From Streptomyces actinomycinicus (GTDB lineage Bacteria; Actinomycetota; Actinomycetes; Streptomycetales; Streptomycetaceae), in NCBI RefSeq assembly GCF_016741775.1, contig NZ_JAERRK010000013.1:1-64000 (forward strand): a stretch of DNA of 64,000 nucleotides. Direction: 5' to 3'. Shown piece after piece: positions 16,976 to 24,697 of this stretch (positions are counted from its first letter, which is position 1; each line of letters starts with the position of its first letter). The notes under the pieces were generated by a model. That model was not told the DNA's origin, did no database searches, and saw nothing but the letters and a program-made list of their open reading frames with translations. A program made the translations under genes and the position numbers.

Positions 16976-19117
16976 TCAGAAGATCTTCAGGGCGTCGACC
17001 GAGCTGTCGTGCATGATGAAGAAGCGGTTGCCGAGGGTGGCCAGCCGGCCGTAGTCGAAGCGGGGCAGTTCGTACCGCCACACCTGCTTGCCCTCGACGG
17101 CCCTCGCCGTCTTCAGCTCCATCGGGTCCGAGTCGGTGAGACCGTAGTCGATCGCCCAGACACCGTGGCCGGCGGGCAGGATGCGACTGTTGGCGGCGGC
17201 GGTCATCGGCCGGAAGTAGGCGTGGGTGCGCTCGGGTGTCCACATGTCGCTGCCGTCACGCTTGTCCACGCGTATGGGGTAGACGTCCTTGGTGGCATAG
17301 AGCGCGTCCGCGGTCGCCACCGGCGTTCCCCAGTAGGTCTTGTCCCAGGTCTTCACGCTCCAGCTCAGCTCCCCGTCACTGAGCCGGCGGGCCTGGAGGG
17401 TCTTGCCGTTGAGATAGGCGGTGTCGCCGTGGATCGCCGGGCGCACCGAGACGTCGTCGGGGTCGAGGTCGGCGGTCCGGGTCCATGCCGTTCGGCCGTC
17501 GCTCGTCCGGACGGCGAGAACGCTGCCGTTCGCCGCCGCCACCAGCAGCGTGCCCCGGGCGGTGACACCGGGGAGCCTCAGATCCTTGCGGAAGTCGCCG
17601 GGGACGGTCGTGGTCCACCGGACCTTGGCGTCCGCGCGACCGATGCTGCGCAGTCTGCCGCCCTTGGTGAGGACGTACACGGCTTCCGTGTCGGCGGCGA
17701 GCAGTGAGGCGGCTTCGGCGGCCGGACAGGTCCATTTGGGCTCTCCGGTGGAAGGGACGAAGGTCCGCAGCGTGCCGTGGATGTCCGTCCCGGCGACGAG
17801 CCGGTCCGACAGCGACAGGTAGCCGGCCTTCGCCACGGCCGCGGGCGCGACCCAGCGCCGCTTGCCGTTCCTCACGTCGTGCGCCGCGATGCCGCCGCCG
17901 GGCGAGCCGAAGACGAGGACGTCCCGCACGGGCAGCAGCACCGGGGAGTAGAGGTCTGCCACGTCGCTCATCGACCAGAGGGCGGTGCGAGTGCTGTAGG
18001 ACGTCACGTCCGGGCCGGGTTGGCTCTCCAGCCGCTCCATGGGGGTGCGTACGGCGGGAGGTATGCGGAAGGGATCGCTCTTCCTGGCCGGGTGTGCCGT
18101 ACCGCCCCGGCCGCCGAGCCACCAGGCCGTCGTACCGCCGCCGGCCGCGACGACCACACCCGCGGCGGAGAGCCCGGTGATCAGCCGCCGCCGTGTCACG
18201 GTTGCCGGCTCGTCCGTGACCTGGGCCGTGATCCGGGTGGTCAGCCGGTGGGCATCGGTCTCCCGCTTCTTGATGGCGTCCGCGATCTTGCCGCGCCGCC
18301 ATACCCGTTCGGCTCCCCTGGGCGCTGCCACGGCTTGCGCGATCTGCGGCGGGAGGGGGCGTGCGGCAGGGTCCTTCGCGAGGCAGGGGCCGATGAGGTC
18401 CTGCAGGTGCGGGGCCATGTCACCGAACCTGGGCCGGCCGTGCACGACCTCGTACTGCAGCGCCGCCACGTGCTCGCCGTCGAACGCTCGTCCGCCGGTG
18501 GCGGCGTACACGAGCACGGCGCCGAGCGAGAACACGTCGGCGGCCGGGCCGACGCGCTGTCCCAGTACCTGCTCGGGCGCGCCGTAGCCGGGTGTGATCG
18601 GGATCTGCCCGGTGGTCGTCAGGGTGAGCCCGTGTTCGGGCCGGGCGATGCCGAAGTCGATGACACGGGGGCCGTCCGACGTGAGCACGATGTTCGGGGG
18701 CTTGAGGTCGCGGTGCACGAAGCCCGCCGCGTGGATGTCGGCGAGGGTCCGTGCCAGGGAGGCGGCCAGGGCGCGCAGGGCGGGCTCGGCGAGGGGGCCG
18801 TAGGTGTCCACCACCTGGTCCAGGGTGAGCCCCGCGAGGAACTCGGTGCCGATCCAGGGCCGTGCCCCCTCGGTGTGTGCCCCGAGCACGGCCGCGACAC
18901 CCTTGCTGCGCACGGCCTGCGCGGCCTGTGCCTCGCGGACGAAGCGCTGGGCGAGGTCGGTGTCGTGGGCGAGTTCGGGTCGCAGCACCTTGACGGCGGC
19001 GAGGACGCCGCCACGGTCCTGGCCGACGTAGACCTTGCCCATGCCGCCCTCGCCGAGGACGCCGAGCAGGCGGTAGGGGCCGAGCCGGACGGGGTCGCCG
19101 GTGCCGAGGGGTTTCAT
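16976..19117 (-). CDS. Ser/Thr protein kinase with PQQ-propeller ectodomain
   Basis: 713 aa. Intact Hanks-type kinase domain at about residues 14-270: GEGGMG loop, lysine 43 in AVKVL, HRDLKPPN at 135-142, DFG at 154-156. A membrane helix at about 312-334 follows three arginines (TRRRLITG). Residues about 350-713 form repeated WxxP/GxxxW PQQ/beta-propeller blades (KRRWVAPAA, EPKWTCP, GRTAWTR, GELSWSVK, GKQVWRYE), predicted outside the cell as a sensor. Last gene of a run of three kinase-fold genes next to the WXG100 genes, so it probably phosphorylates a T7SS component; this is inference. Length is typical for PQQ kinases of Streptomyces. Confidence 0.9.
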   Translation of the reverse strand: MKPLGTGDPVRLGPYRLLGVLGEGGMGKVYVGQDRGGVLAAVKVLRPELAHDTDLAQRFVREAQAAQAVRSKGVAAVLGAHTEGARPWIGTEFLAGLTLDQVVDTYGPLAEPALRALAASLARTLADIHAAGFVHRDLKPPNIVLTSDGPRVIDFGIARPEHGLTLTTTGQIPITPGYGAPEQVLGQRVGPAADVFSLGAVLVYAATGGRAFDGEHVAALQYEVVHGRPRFGDMAPHLQDLIGPCLAKDPAARPLPPQIAQAVAAPRGAERVWRRGKIADAIKKRETDAHRLTTRITAQVTDEPATVTRRRLITGLSAAGVVVAAGGGTTAWWLGGRGGTAHPARKSDPFRIPPAVRTPMERLESQPGPDVTSYSTRTALWSMSDVADLYSPVLLPVRDVLVFGSPGGGIAAHDVRNGKRRWVAPAAVAKAGYLSLSDRLVAGTDIHGTLRTFVPSTGEPKWTCPAAEAASLLAADTEAVYVLTKGGRLRSIGRADAKVRWTTTVPGDFRKDLRLPGVTARGTLLVAAANGSVLAVRTSDGRTAWTRTADLDPDDVSVRPAIHGDTAYLNGKTLQARRLSDGELSWSVKTWDKTYWGTPVATADALYATKDVYPIRVDKRDGSDMWTPERTHAYFRPMTAAANSRILPAGHGVWAIDYGLTDSDPMELKTARAVEGKQVWRYELPRFDYGRLATLGNRFFIMHDSSVDALKIF

Positions 19118-19144
19118 GGTGAGGCCGGTCCTTCTGCCGAGGGA

Positions 19145-21325
19145 TCACTTGAGCGGGTAGGCGGAGATGAGGCCGGGGTCCACGCCGAGGATCAGCCCCG
19201 CCCGGGTGTCCGTGTGGAAGTGCTCCGCGGTCGTCCTGAAGGTCAGGGCGGTCGTGTGGTCCGACAGCGACACGGCCCGCAGCTGCAGCCCGTTCTTGTA
19301 GTACGCGTACCGCGTGCCGACGATCGGCCGCCAGCCCGTGTACGCCCTGTCCGCCTCGGCTGTCGTCTCGGTCCACAGGGTCTTGCCCCGAGCCGCGTCC
19401 ACCGCCGTGAGTCCTGCACCCTCCCCGACGGTGTACAGCACGCCCTCGTGCAAGGTCGGCGGGCTGTACGCCTGTCCGCTCCTGAGGGCCCAGGCCTGTC
19501 CCCCGTCGCTGAGCCGCAGGGCGCGCAGCCGCGCGCCGCCGAGGTAGACGTGGTTCTCGTCGGCGGCGATGCCGCTCCGGAGGGAGTCGGGGCCGTCGGC
19601 GTCGTACGGCTCGTCCCACAGGACGGTTCCGTCGCGGGTGTCGCGTACGACGATGTGCACCTTGCCGTCCGCCGGTTCCTGATGGGTCACCAGCCGGTCG
19701 CCGACGACCTTCGCGGCGAGGAAGTGAAGCCGCTTGCTCTTGCCGGACCGTTTCGGCAGCGGCTTGTTCCAGAGCGTCCTGCCGGTCCTGAGATCGGCGG
19801 CACGCAGCGTCCAGATCTGTGAGTCCGAGAATCCCTTGTCCTCCGGGGCCTTGCCGTAGCCCACCGCCACGTAGGCGACATCGCCGGAGATGCAGAGGAG
19901 CTGGTTCGGCATGATCTCGGCGGACGCGGCCTCGAGACGGGTCGAGGTCGGATGGATGTAGTTCTGTTTCTCGTCCCAAGCCGCGATCACCATGGAACGT
20001 CCGTTCCCGGTGAAGTCCGTGTCGAGCAGGTACAGCCGGCCGTTCGCCGCCGTGGCCTGCCACCAGTCCGTGTCGAACGGCATCTTCTCCTGCAGCTGTC
20101 CCGTGGACGGGTCGAGGCGCTTGGCGATCGCGTGCAGGTTCAGCCAGATCGATCCGTTGGCGTGGTAGGGCGCGAGCAGGCCCCAGCCGAAGACGTCGAG
20201 GTCGCTTCCGTTGTTCTCCCACAACGGCTCGAGGTTGCGGGTCTGCTCGGGCTCCTTCTTCTCCGCCCCGGCCGGAACGGCTCGGCGCCCTCGGTACCAC
20301 CACACGCCTCCGCCCGCGGCCGCGGACACCGCGAGTGCGCCGCCGGCGGCGGCCAGGAACCGGCGGCGCGAGGCACCGTGCCGAGCCGGTGAGGTGACCA
20401 TGTCGTGGCCGGCCTCGACCGGTTGTGCCGGCAGCCGCGGGGGCGCCGGCCGCCAGACCTCGGCGGCCCGCCGGCCGATGTCCGCGAGCAGCCCGGGCGG
20501 CAGGTGCTCGGCGAACTCACCGCTTCCGTCGTGGAGTCCGGCCGCCAACTGCTCCGTCGTGGGCCGCTCCCCCGGCTCCTTGGCCAGGCAACGGGCGAGC
20601 AGCGGTACGAGCGCGGCCGGTACGCCGCTGAGGTCCGCCTCCGCGTACCGCACCCGGTACAGCAGGTCCGCGGCCTGCCCGTGGCCGAACGGGGCCCGCC
20701 CGGTCGCCGCGTACACGAGTACCCCGGCGAGCGCGAACACGTCACCGGCCGCGTCATGGTCCTGCCCGGCGGCCTGTTCCGGCGACATGAACGCCGGGGT
20801 TCCGACCGCGGCGCCGGCACGGGTCAGCCGGTCGTCGCCGATGGCCCGGGCGATGCCGAAGTCGATGACCTTCGGCCCGTAGGCCGTGACGAGGATGTTG
20901 GACGGCTTGAGGTCACGGTGCACGACGTCCGACCGGTGCAGCTGGCCGAGCGCCGAGCACAGGGCGGCGCCCAGCGCGCGTACGGACTGCTCGGGCAGCG
21001 GTCCCCCGCTTTCGACGGCCTCGTCCAGCGGCGGCCCCAGCACATACTCCGTGGCCAGCCAGGGCGTCTTTGCGAGTGGGTCCGCGTCCATCACCCGTGC
21101 CCCGAACCGGTCGCCGATGACCCGGGCGGCATCCGCCTCCAGCCGGAAGCGGGTACGGGCCGCCGGGTCCGCGGCGATGCCGGCGTGCATGGTCTTCAGG
21201 GCGACGGTACGCCCGCCGGCCGAGCGGGCCAGGTAGACGGTACCCATGCCTCCGCTGCCGAGCCGGGCGAGGAGCCGGTAGGGGCCGAGAGCGACGGGAT
21301 CGTCGTGGGTGAGGGGAGTCGGCAT
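19145..21325 (-). CDS. Ser/Thr protein kinase with PQQ-propeller ectodomain
   Basis: 726 aa. Kinase domain intact: GSGGMG, lysine 44 (VALK), HRDLKPSN at 136-143, DFG at 155-157, and SPEQ in the activation segment. A Tat-like SRRRFL lies at 319-324, directly before the single membrane helix (about 323-344). The rest is a PQQ/beta-propeller domain (GRTLWNKPL, GTVLWDEP, GGQAWALR, GKTLWTE). It is a paralogue of the downstream kinase, with 27 nt between them, and follows the pseudokinase gene. Role in the T7SS locus is inferred from position only. Confidence 0.9.
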   Translation of the reverse strand: MPTPLTHDDPVALGPYRLLARLGSGGMGTVYLARSAGGRTVALKTMHAGIAADPAARTRFRLEADAARVIGDRFGARVMDADPLAKTPWLATEYVLGPPLDEAVESGGPLPEQSVRALGAALCSALGQLHRSDVVHRDLKPSNILVTAYGPKVIDFGIARAIGDDRLTRAGAAVGTPAFMSPEQAAGQDHDAAGDVFALAGVLVYAATGRAPFGHGQAADLLYRVRYAEADLSGVPAALVPLLARCLAKEPGERPTTEQLAAGLHDGSGEFAEHLPPGLLADIGRRAAEVWRPAPPRLPAQPVEAGHDMVTSPARHGASRRRFLAAAGGALAVSAAAGGGVWWYRGRRAVPAGAEKKEPEQTRNLEPLWENNGSDLDVFGWGLLAPYHANGSIWLNLHAIAKRLDPSTGQLQEKMPFDTDWWQATAANGRLYLLDTDFTGNGRSMVIAAWDEKQNYIHPTSTRLEAASAEIMPNQLLCISGDVAYVAVGYGKAPEDKGFSDSQIWTLRAADLRTGRTLWNKPLPKRSGKSKRLHFLAAKVVGDRLVTHQEPADGKVHIVVRDTRDGTVLWDEPYDADGPDSLRSGIAADENHVYLGGARLRALRLSDGGQAWALRSGQAYSPPTLHEGVLYTVGEGAGLTAVDAARGKTLWTETTAEADRAYTGWRPIVGTRYAYYKNGLQLRAVSLSDHTTALTFRTTAEHFHTDTRAGLILGVDPGLISAYPLK

Positions 21326-21365
21326 GGGGTTCTTGTCTCAGTGGCGGGAGCTGGGGCGTGGTGGG

Positions 21366-21476
21366 GTTCAGGCGGCCGGGCCGGTGAGCCACCCGGCCGG
21401 GGGGTCAGGCGGCCGGGGCCGGTGAACCGCCCGGCAAGGGGTCAGGCGGCCGGGGCCGGTGAGCCACCCGGTGGCG
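21366..21476. repeat. Three ~37-bp repeats at the pseudokinase gene end
   Basis: Units start at 21366, 21404 and 21441 (consensus begins GTCAGGCGGCCGGGGCCGGT). The last unit contains the stop codon and final codons (GGSPAPAA) of the pseudokinase gene; the other two are decayed copies beyond the stop. This looks like tandem duplication of the gene's 3' end. Confidence 0.8.
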
Positions 21477-22404
21477 ACGGTTGCGCGGGCGCCGGTACCG
21501 CCACCTCCGCGGCCAGCACGGAGGCCGACTGGTGGACGATGGCGGCGACGACTCGGCCGGGCAGCCATCCGGGACCGAGCAACGCCTCCGCGCGCGTGGG
21601 TGAAGCGAATCCCGCCGGGATGCCCGAGGGGGCGACATCCCCCGCCAGCTCATCGATGACCTGCGAGAGCTGCGGCCGGTGGACCGGGTCACGCGAGAGG
21701 CACCGCGTGACGAGCGAGCGCAGCGCGGGCGGCAGTTCTTCCCGTTCCGGCATCGTGTAGCCGGTGGCGGCATAGGCGAGCGTGGCGCCCAGTGCGTACA
21801 CGTCGCCCAGTGGGCGGGGCTGCCCGCCCGTGGCCTGCTCGGGCGGCAGGCTGCCCGGATCGAGTCCGGCCGACTCCCGGCGTGGGGCACCGTCCGGTCC
21901 CGCGGCCCGTACCGCCCCGAAACAGGTGAGCCGGGGGCCGTCCGCGCCGATCAGCGCGGCGGACGGGCAGAGTCCCGCGTGGGTCAGGTTCTGTCCGTGT
22001 ATCACGGCGAGGTTCTCGGCCAGCGCGACGGCGAGCGCCCGGACCGTCCGCTCGGGCAAGGGGCCGCCGTGCACGGCGAGCGCCACGGGCAGCGGGAGCG
22101 CGGGCAGGTACGGGCGCGCGTGCCACGCCTGCTCGCCGGGGGCGGCGAGTTCGACGGCCGGCAGCACCCAGGGTCCGAGCAGATACCGGGAGGCGTCGGC
22201 CTCGGCCATGAACCGCTGCGGGTCGGCCGTCGCCAGGGGGCTGCTGAGCAGTACGGTGCGGTCACCGTCGGCGCTGCGGGCGATGAAGCGGTGCTCGGGG
22301 ACCGGGGTGTGGGCGGGGATGCCGGCGTCGAGGCGGGTGACGACGGTGTACGGGCCGAACCGTCGAGCACCTCGGGGTGTCTGTCCTGTGCCTGGCGTGC
22401 GCAT
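21442..22404 (-). CDS. Pseudokinase (kinase fold without catalytic residues)
   Basis: 320 aa. Clearly kinase-like (RFGPYTVVTRLDAG, HGGPLPERTVRALAVALAENLAVIHG, LPPEQATGG, DVYALGATLAYAATGY), but every key position is changed. The VAIK lysine is replaced (VLLSS, 51-55), HRD is HAG in THAGLCPSA (141-149), DFG is CFG (161-163), and the glycine loop is lost. So it should not transfer phosphate. No membrane segment or propeller is seen. The ATG at 22404 follows GAAGGA; an upstream in-frame ATG at 22479 is less likely. It sits between the WXG100 genes and two active kinases, which suggests a scaffold or regulator for them (inference). Confidence 0.85.
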   Translation of the reverse strand: MRTPGTGQTPRGARRFGPYTVVTRLDAGIPAHTPVPEHRFIARSADGDRTVLLSSPLATADPQRFMAEADASRYLLGPWVLPAVELAAPGEQAWHARPYLPALPLPVALAVHGGPLPERTVRALAVALAENLAVIHGQNLTHAGLCPSAALIGADGPRLTCFGAVRAAGPDGAPRRESAGLDPGSLPPEQATGGQPRPLGDVYALGATLAYAATGYTMPEREELPPALRSLVTRCLSRDPVHRPQLSQVIDELAGDVAPSGIPAGFASPTRAEALLGPGWLPGRVVAAIVHQSASVLAAEVAVPAPAQPSPPGGSPAPAA

Positions 22405-22507
22405 GTTCCTTCTTCGTCCTCCGGCTCCGGTCGACGGCTCGGCACAGCAGCAGGGTGGGCGCCTCCCGCGCGCGCCCACCCTGGAGTTGCTTCTTGCGAG
22501 CCCCGTC

Positions 22508-22807
22508 CTACCGGAAGTAGCTGGCCGCCTTCTTGTCGCCTTCCATGTACGTACCGCCGGACTGGGCGACGACGTGGCCGATACCGGTCAGCGCCTGGTG
22601 GATGTCGTTCGCTTCCTTGTCCCAGTGCTGCAGCTTCTCGTTGAACGTGTCCTGGGCCGCACCCTCCCAGTACTGCAGGCTGCTCACCACCAGACGGCGC
22701 AGCTCCGTCAGGTCCTGCTCGAGCTGGCTCGCCTCGTTACCGATCTTGGTCGCCGCGACGTCGAGCCCGTCGTAAGTTACTGACAGGCCGTCAGCGTTGT
22801 TGGCCAT
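22508..22807 (-). CDS. WXG100 (ESAT-6-like) protein with YxxxD
   Basis: 99 aa, helix-turn-helix hairpin of the ESX substrate family. The WxG turn is YWEGAAQ near residue 46. A C-terminal YxxxD export motif is present (YMEGD, starting at residue 87). It is expected to pair with the neighbouring 114-aa WXG100 protein and to be exported by the EccC machine. In S. coelicolor the equivalent EsxA/EsxB pair is secreted and needed for normal sporulation; I do not assign A or B here. ATG start with GAGG upstream, 77 nt after the first WXG100 gene. Confidence 0.93.
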   Translation of the reverse strand: MANNADGLSVTYDGLDVAATKIGNEASQLEQDLTELRRLVVSSLQYWEGAAQDTFNEKLQHWDKEANDIHQALTGIGHVVAQSGGTYMEGDKKAASYFR

Positions 22808-22884
22808 CCCTGTTACCTCGTCTCGCTGATGTGAATCTGGTCGGTGTGCCGGCTGCCCGGCAGAAGCCCTGAGCGCCGCTCGGC

Positions 22885-23229
22885 TCAGTAGGAGCTGAGC
22901 GGGGAGACCGTCGGAGCGCCGTCCCGGACGTCGATCTTGTTGACGGCCGCGCGCACCTCGTCTTCCTTGCTGTCCTTGATGTTGCGCGTCGCGGTCATGG
23001 CCTCGATGACTTCACCGAGGATGCCGCCGATGGCCCGCAGCGACTGGTTGATCTCGTACTGCTTCGAGTCGAAGGCGGCACGACCGATACCGTGCCACTG
23101 GCCCTCGAGGCCGTCGATCACTCCCTGGAGGCCGTGCACCCGCTTGCGGATGCCCTCGTACTTCTCGAGCATCTGCTTCTGCAGGTTGACTACTGATGCA
23201 TCTTCAAGCTTCTGCTTGTTCTCGGCCAT
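22885..23229 (-). CDS. WXG100 (ESAT-6-like) protein
   Basis: 114 aa, two amphipathic helices joined at QWHGIG (WxG near residue 44). The tail is about 25 residues longer than in a minimal WXG100 protein and ends APTVSPLSSY, with no YxxxD/E motif. It is the probable partner of the 99-aa protein encoded next. ATG at 23229 with AAAGGG upstream. A small stem-loop (23280-23307) lies between it and the upstream mycosin gene. Confidence 0.92.
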   Translation of the reverse strand: MAENKQKLEDASVVNLQKQMLEKYEGIRKRVHGLQGVIDGLEGQWHGIGRAAFDSKQYEINQSLRAIGGILGEVIEAMTATRNIKDSKEDEVRAAVNKIDVRDGAPTVSPLSSY

Positions 23230-23279
23230 GTCAGCCCGGCCCTTTCTCTGTCTGTCTCACCGGTCCAACTGTCTTCGTC

Positions 23280-23307
23280 CACCGCCGCCCGGTGTGGTAC
23301 GGCGGTG
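23280..23307 (-). other. Stem-loop upstream of the WXG100 genes
   Basis: CACCGCCG (23280-23287) pairs with CGGCGGTG (23300-23307), loop 12 nt, in the 133-nt gap after the mycosin gene. It may stabilise or segment the transcript so that the small substrate genes are expressed more than the protease gene; unproven. Confidence 0.4.
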
Positions 23308-23362
23308 AACGCGTACTGCATGCCCTGTCCGGAGATCACGGGGCTACAGACGGCTGACGACG

Positions 23363-24673
23363 TCACCTGGCGCGGCGCGCCCGGACGACGGCCGCAGCGC
23401 CACCGCCGACCACGACGATCGCGGCGACCGCGCCGAGCGCGACCCAGAGGGTGTTGTTGTCGTTCGACGATTCCGCGCTTGATCCTGCCGCCGAAGTCCC
23501 CCCGGACGAACCCTTTTCCGGGGCTTGTGACGAGGTTGATGCGGAGGGGGAGGGAGAGGACGAGGAGGAAGTCGCCGAGGAGGTTCCGGACTTGGCGAGG
23601 AGGTCTCCGCCGTTCTCCTTGGCAAGGGGGTCGACGTTCGCGGGGCCGGGGTTGTAGCCGGCATTCGCCAGAACCAGGCGCGGCCGAACAGTGCCGTAAC
23701 CGAGGTACTTGCTCGGATCGTCCTTGGGCCACTTGCGACCGGCCGTATCGACCAGAGCACGGGTTACCTGGTTCACCGTCCAGTCAGGGTGCGCCGACCA
23801 GATCAGGGCGGCGGACGCCGAGGTGATCGCGGCTGCCGCGCTTGTCCCGTTCATGTCGTCACAGTAGGAGCGGAACGTCGCGTCACACCATCCGGGGAAA
23901 TCTTGTCCCGGTGCTGCAAAGTCGACGTACCCTCCGGACGAGGAGAACTTCGAGACCGTACCGGACTCATCGGACGCGGCGACGCCGACCACGTACGAGA
24001 ATGCCGCGGGGTATCCGATGGATCCCCCGGCCTTCTCACCCTCGTTACCCACCGCGGCAATCAGCAGCTTTCCTTTTGAGGCTGCGTACTGGATTGCCTC
24101 TTCCACCTTGGGCATGGGCGCCGTCTCACCGAACGACATGCTGATGATCCGCGCGTCGGTGTCGGCTGCCGCCCTGATCGCCGCTTCGGGCTCGGGGGTT
24201 TTCTTCGCTTCCGCGGCCCCACCCTTCAAGCCTTCGAGCCGGATCCGATACGGAACGATCTTCGCTTCCGGCGCCAAGCCCTTCAGGCCGCCCCCTGCTC
24301 CCGTGCCCGCGATCAACTCGGCCATGGTCGTTCCGTGGCCGGAATAATCAGCTGTGGCACCGTAGGCAACCGACTTGGGAGTTTCGCCGGCCAGGACCTG
24401 CCCCTTGAGCGATGCAGTGTCCGCCTTCACACCGGTGTCGATGACGGCGATCTTGACGCCCTTGCCCGTGCTTACCTTCCACATCTGTTCGGCCTGCATC
24501 GGGCCCAGGTACCACTGCTTCGACTGAACGTCGCCAGCGACGGCGCTCGGAGCCAAACCCACGGTCGCGGCCACCAGGGCGCCGACAGCCGCGCCCACGG
24601 CGCGCACTCGTCTACCGCTGCGCGTTCCCGGGAGCGTGGCACGCTCGGCTCGTCGGCTGTTCCCTGACTTCAT
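23363..24673 (-). CDS. mycP: Mycosin-type subtilisin-like protease (first)
   Basis: 436 aa. Signal sequence at about residues 20-45 (VGAAVGALVAATVGLAPSAVA), then a subtilase domain. The triad is complete: Asp in VIDTGV, His in GHGTTMAELIAG, Ser in NGTSAAAA. It ends with a Ser/Thr/Pro linker, a transmembrane helix (LWVALGAVAAIVVVGG) and basic residues, the standard mycosin layout with the protease outside the cell. Mycosins stabilise and regulate ESX systems. It lies between the YxxxD substrate pair and the WXG100 genes. A second mycosin (29753-31045) is in the same locus. Third codon positions look less GC-rich than in neighbouring genes, an impression not a count. Confidence 0.93.
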   Translation of the reverse strand: MKSGNSRRAERATLPGTRSGRRVRAVGAAVGALVAATVGLAPSAVAGDVQSKQWYLGPMQAEQMWKVSTGKGVKIAVIDTGVKADTASLKGQVLAGETPKSVAYGATADYSGHGTTMAELIAGTGAGGGLKGLAPEAKIVPYRIRLEGLKGGAAEAKKTPEPEAAIRAAADTDARIISMSFGETAPMPKVEEAIQYAASKGKLLIAAVGNEGEKAGGSIGYPAAFSYVVGVAASDESGTVSKFSSSGGYVDFAAPGQDFPGWCDATFRSYCDDMNGTSAAAAITSASAALIWSAHPDWTVNQVTRALVDTAGRKWPKDDPSKYLGYGTVRPRLVLANAGYNPGPANVDPLAKENGGDLLAKSGTSSATSSSSSPSPSASTSSQAPEKGSSGGTSAAGSSAESSNDNNTLWVALGAVAAIVVVGGGAAAVVRARRAR

Positions 24674-24697
24674 CGTCTTCCGTGTCCTCGCTCGCGC

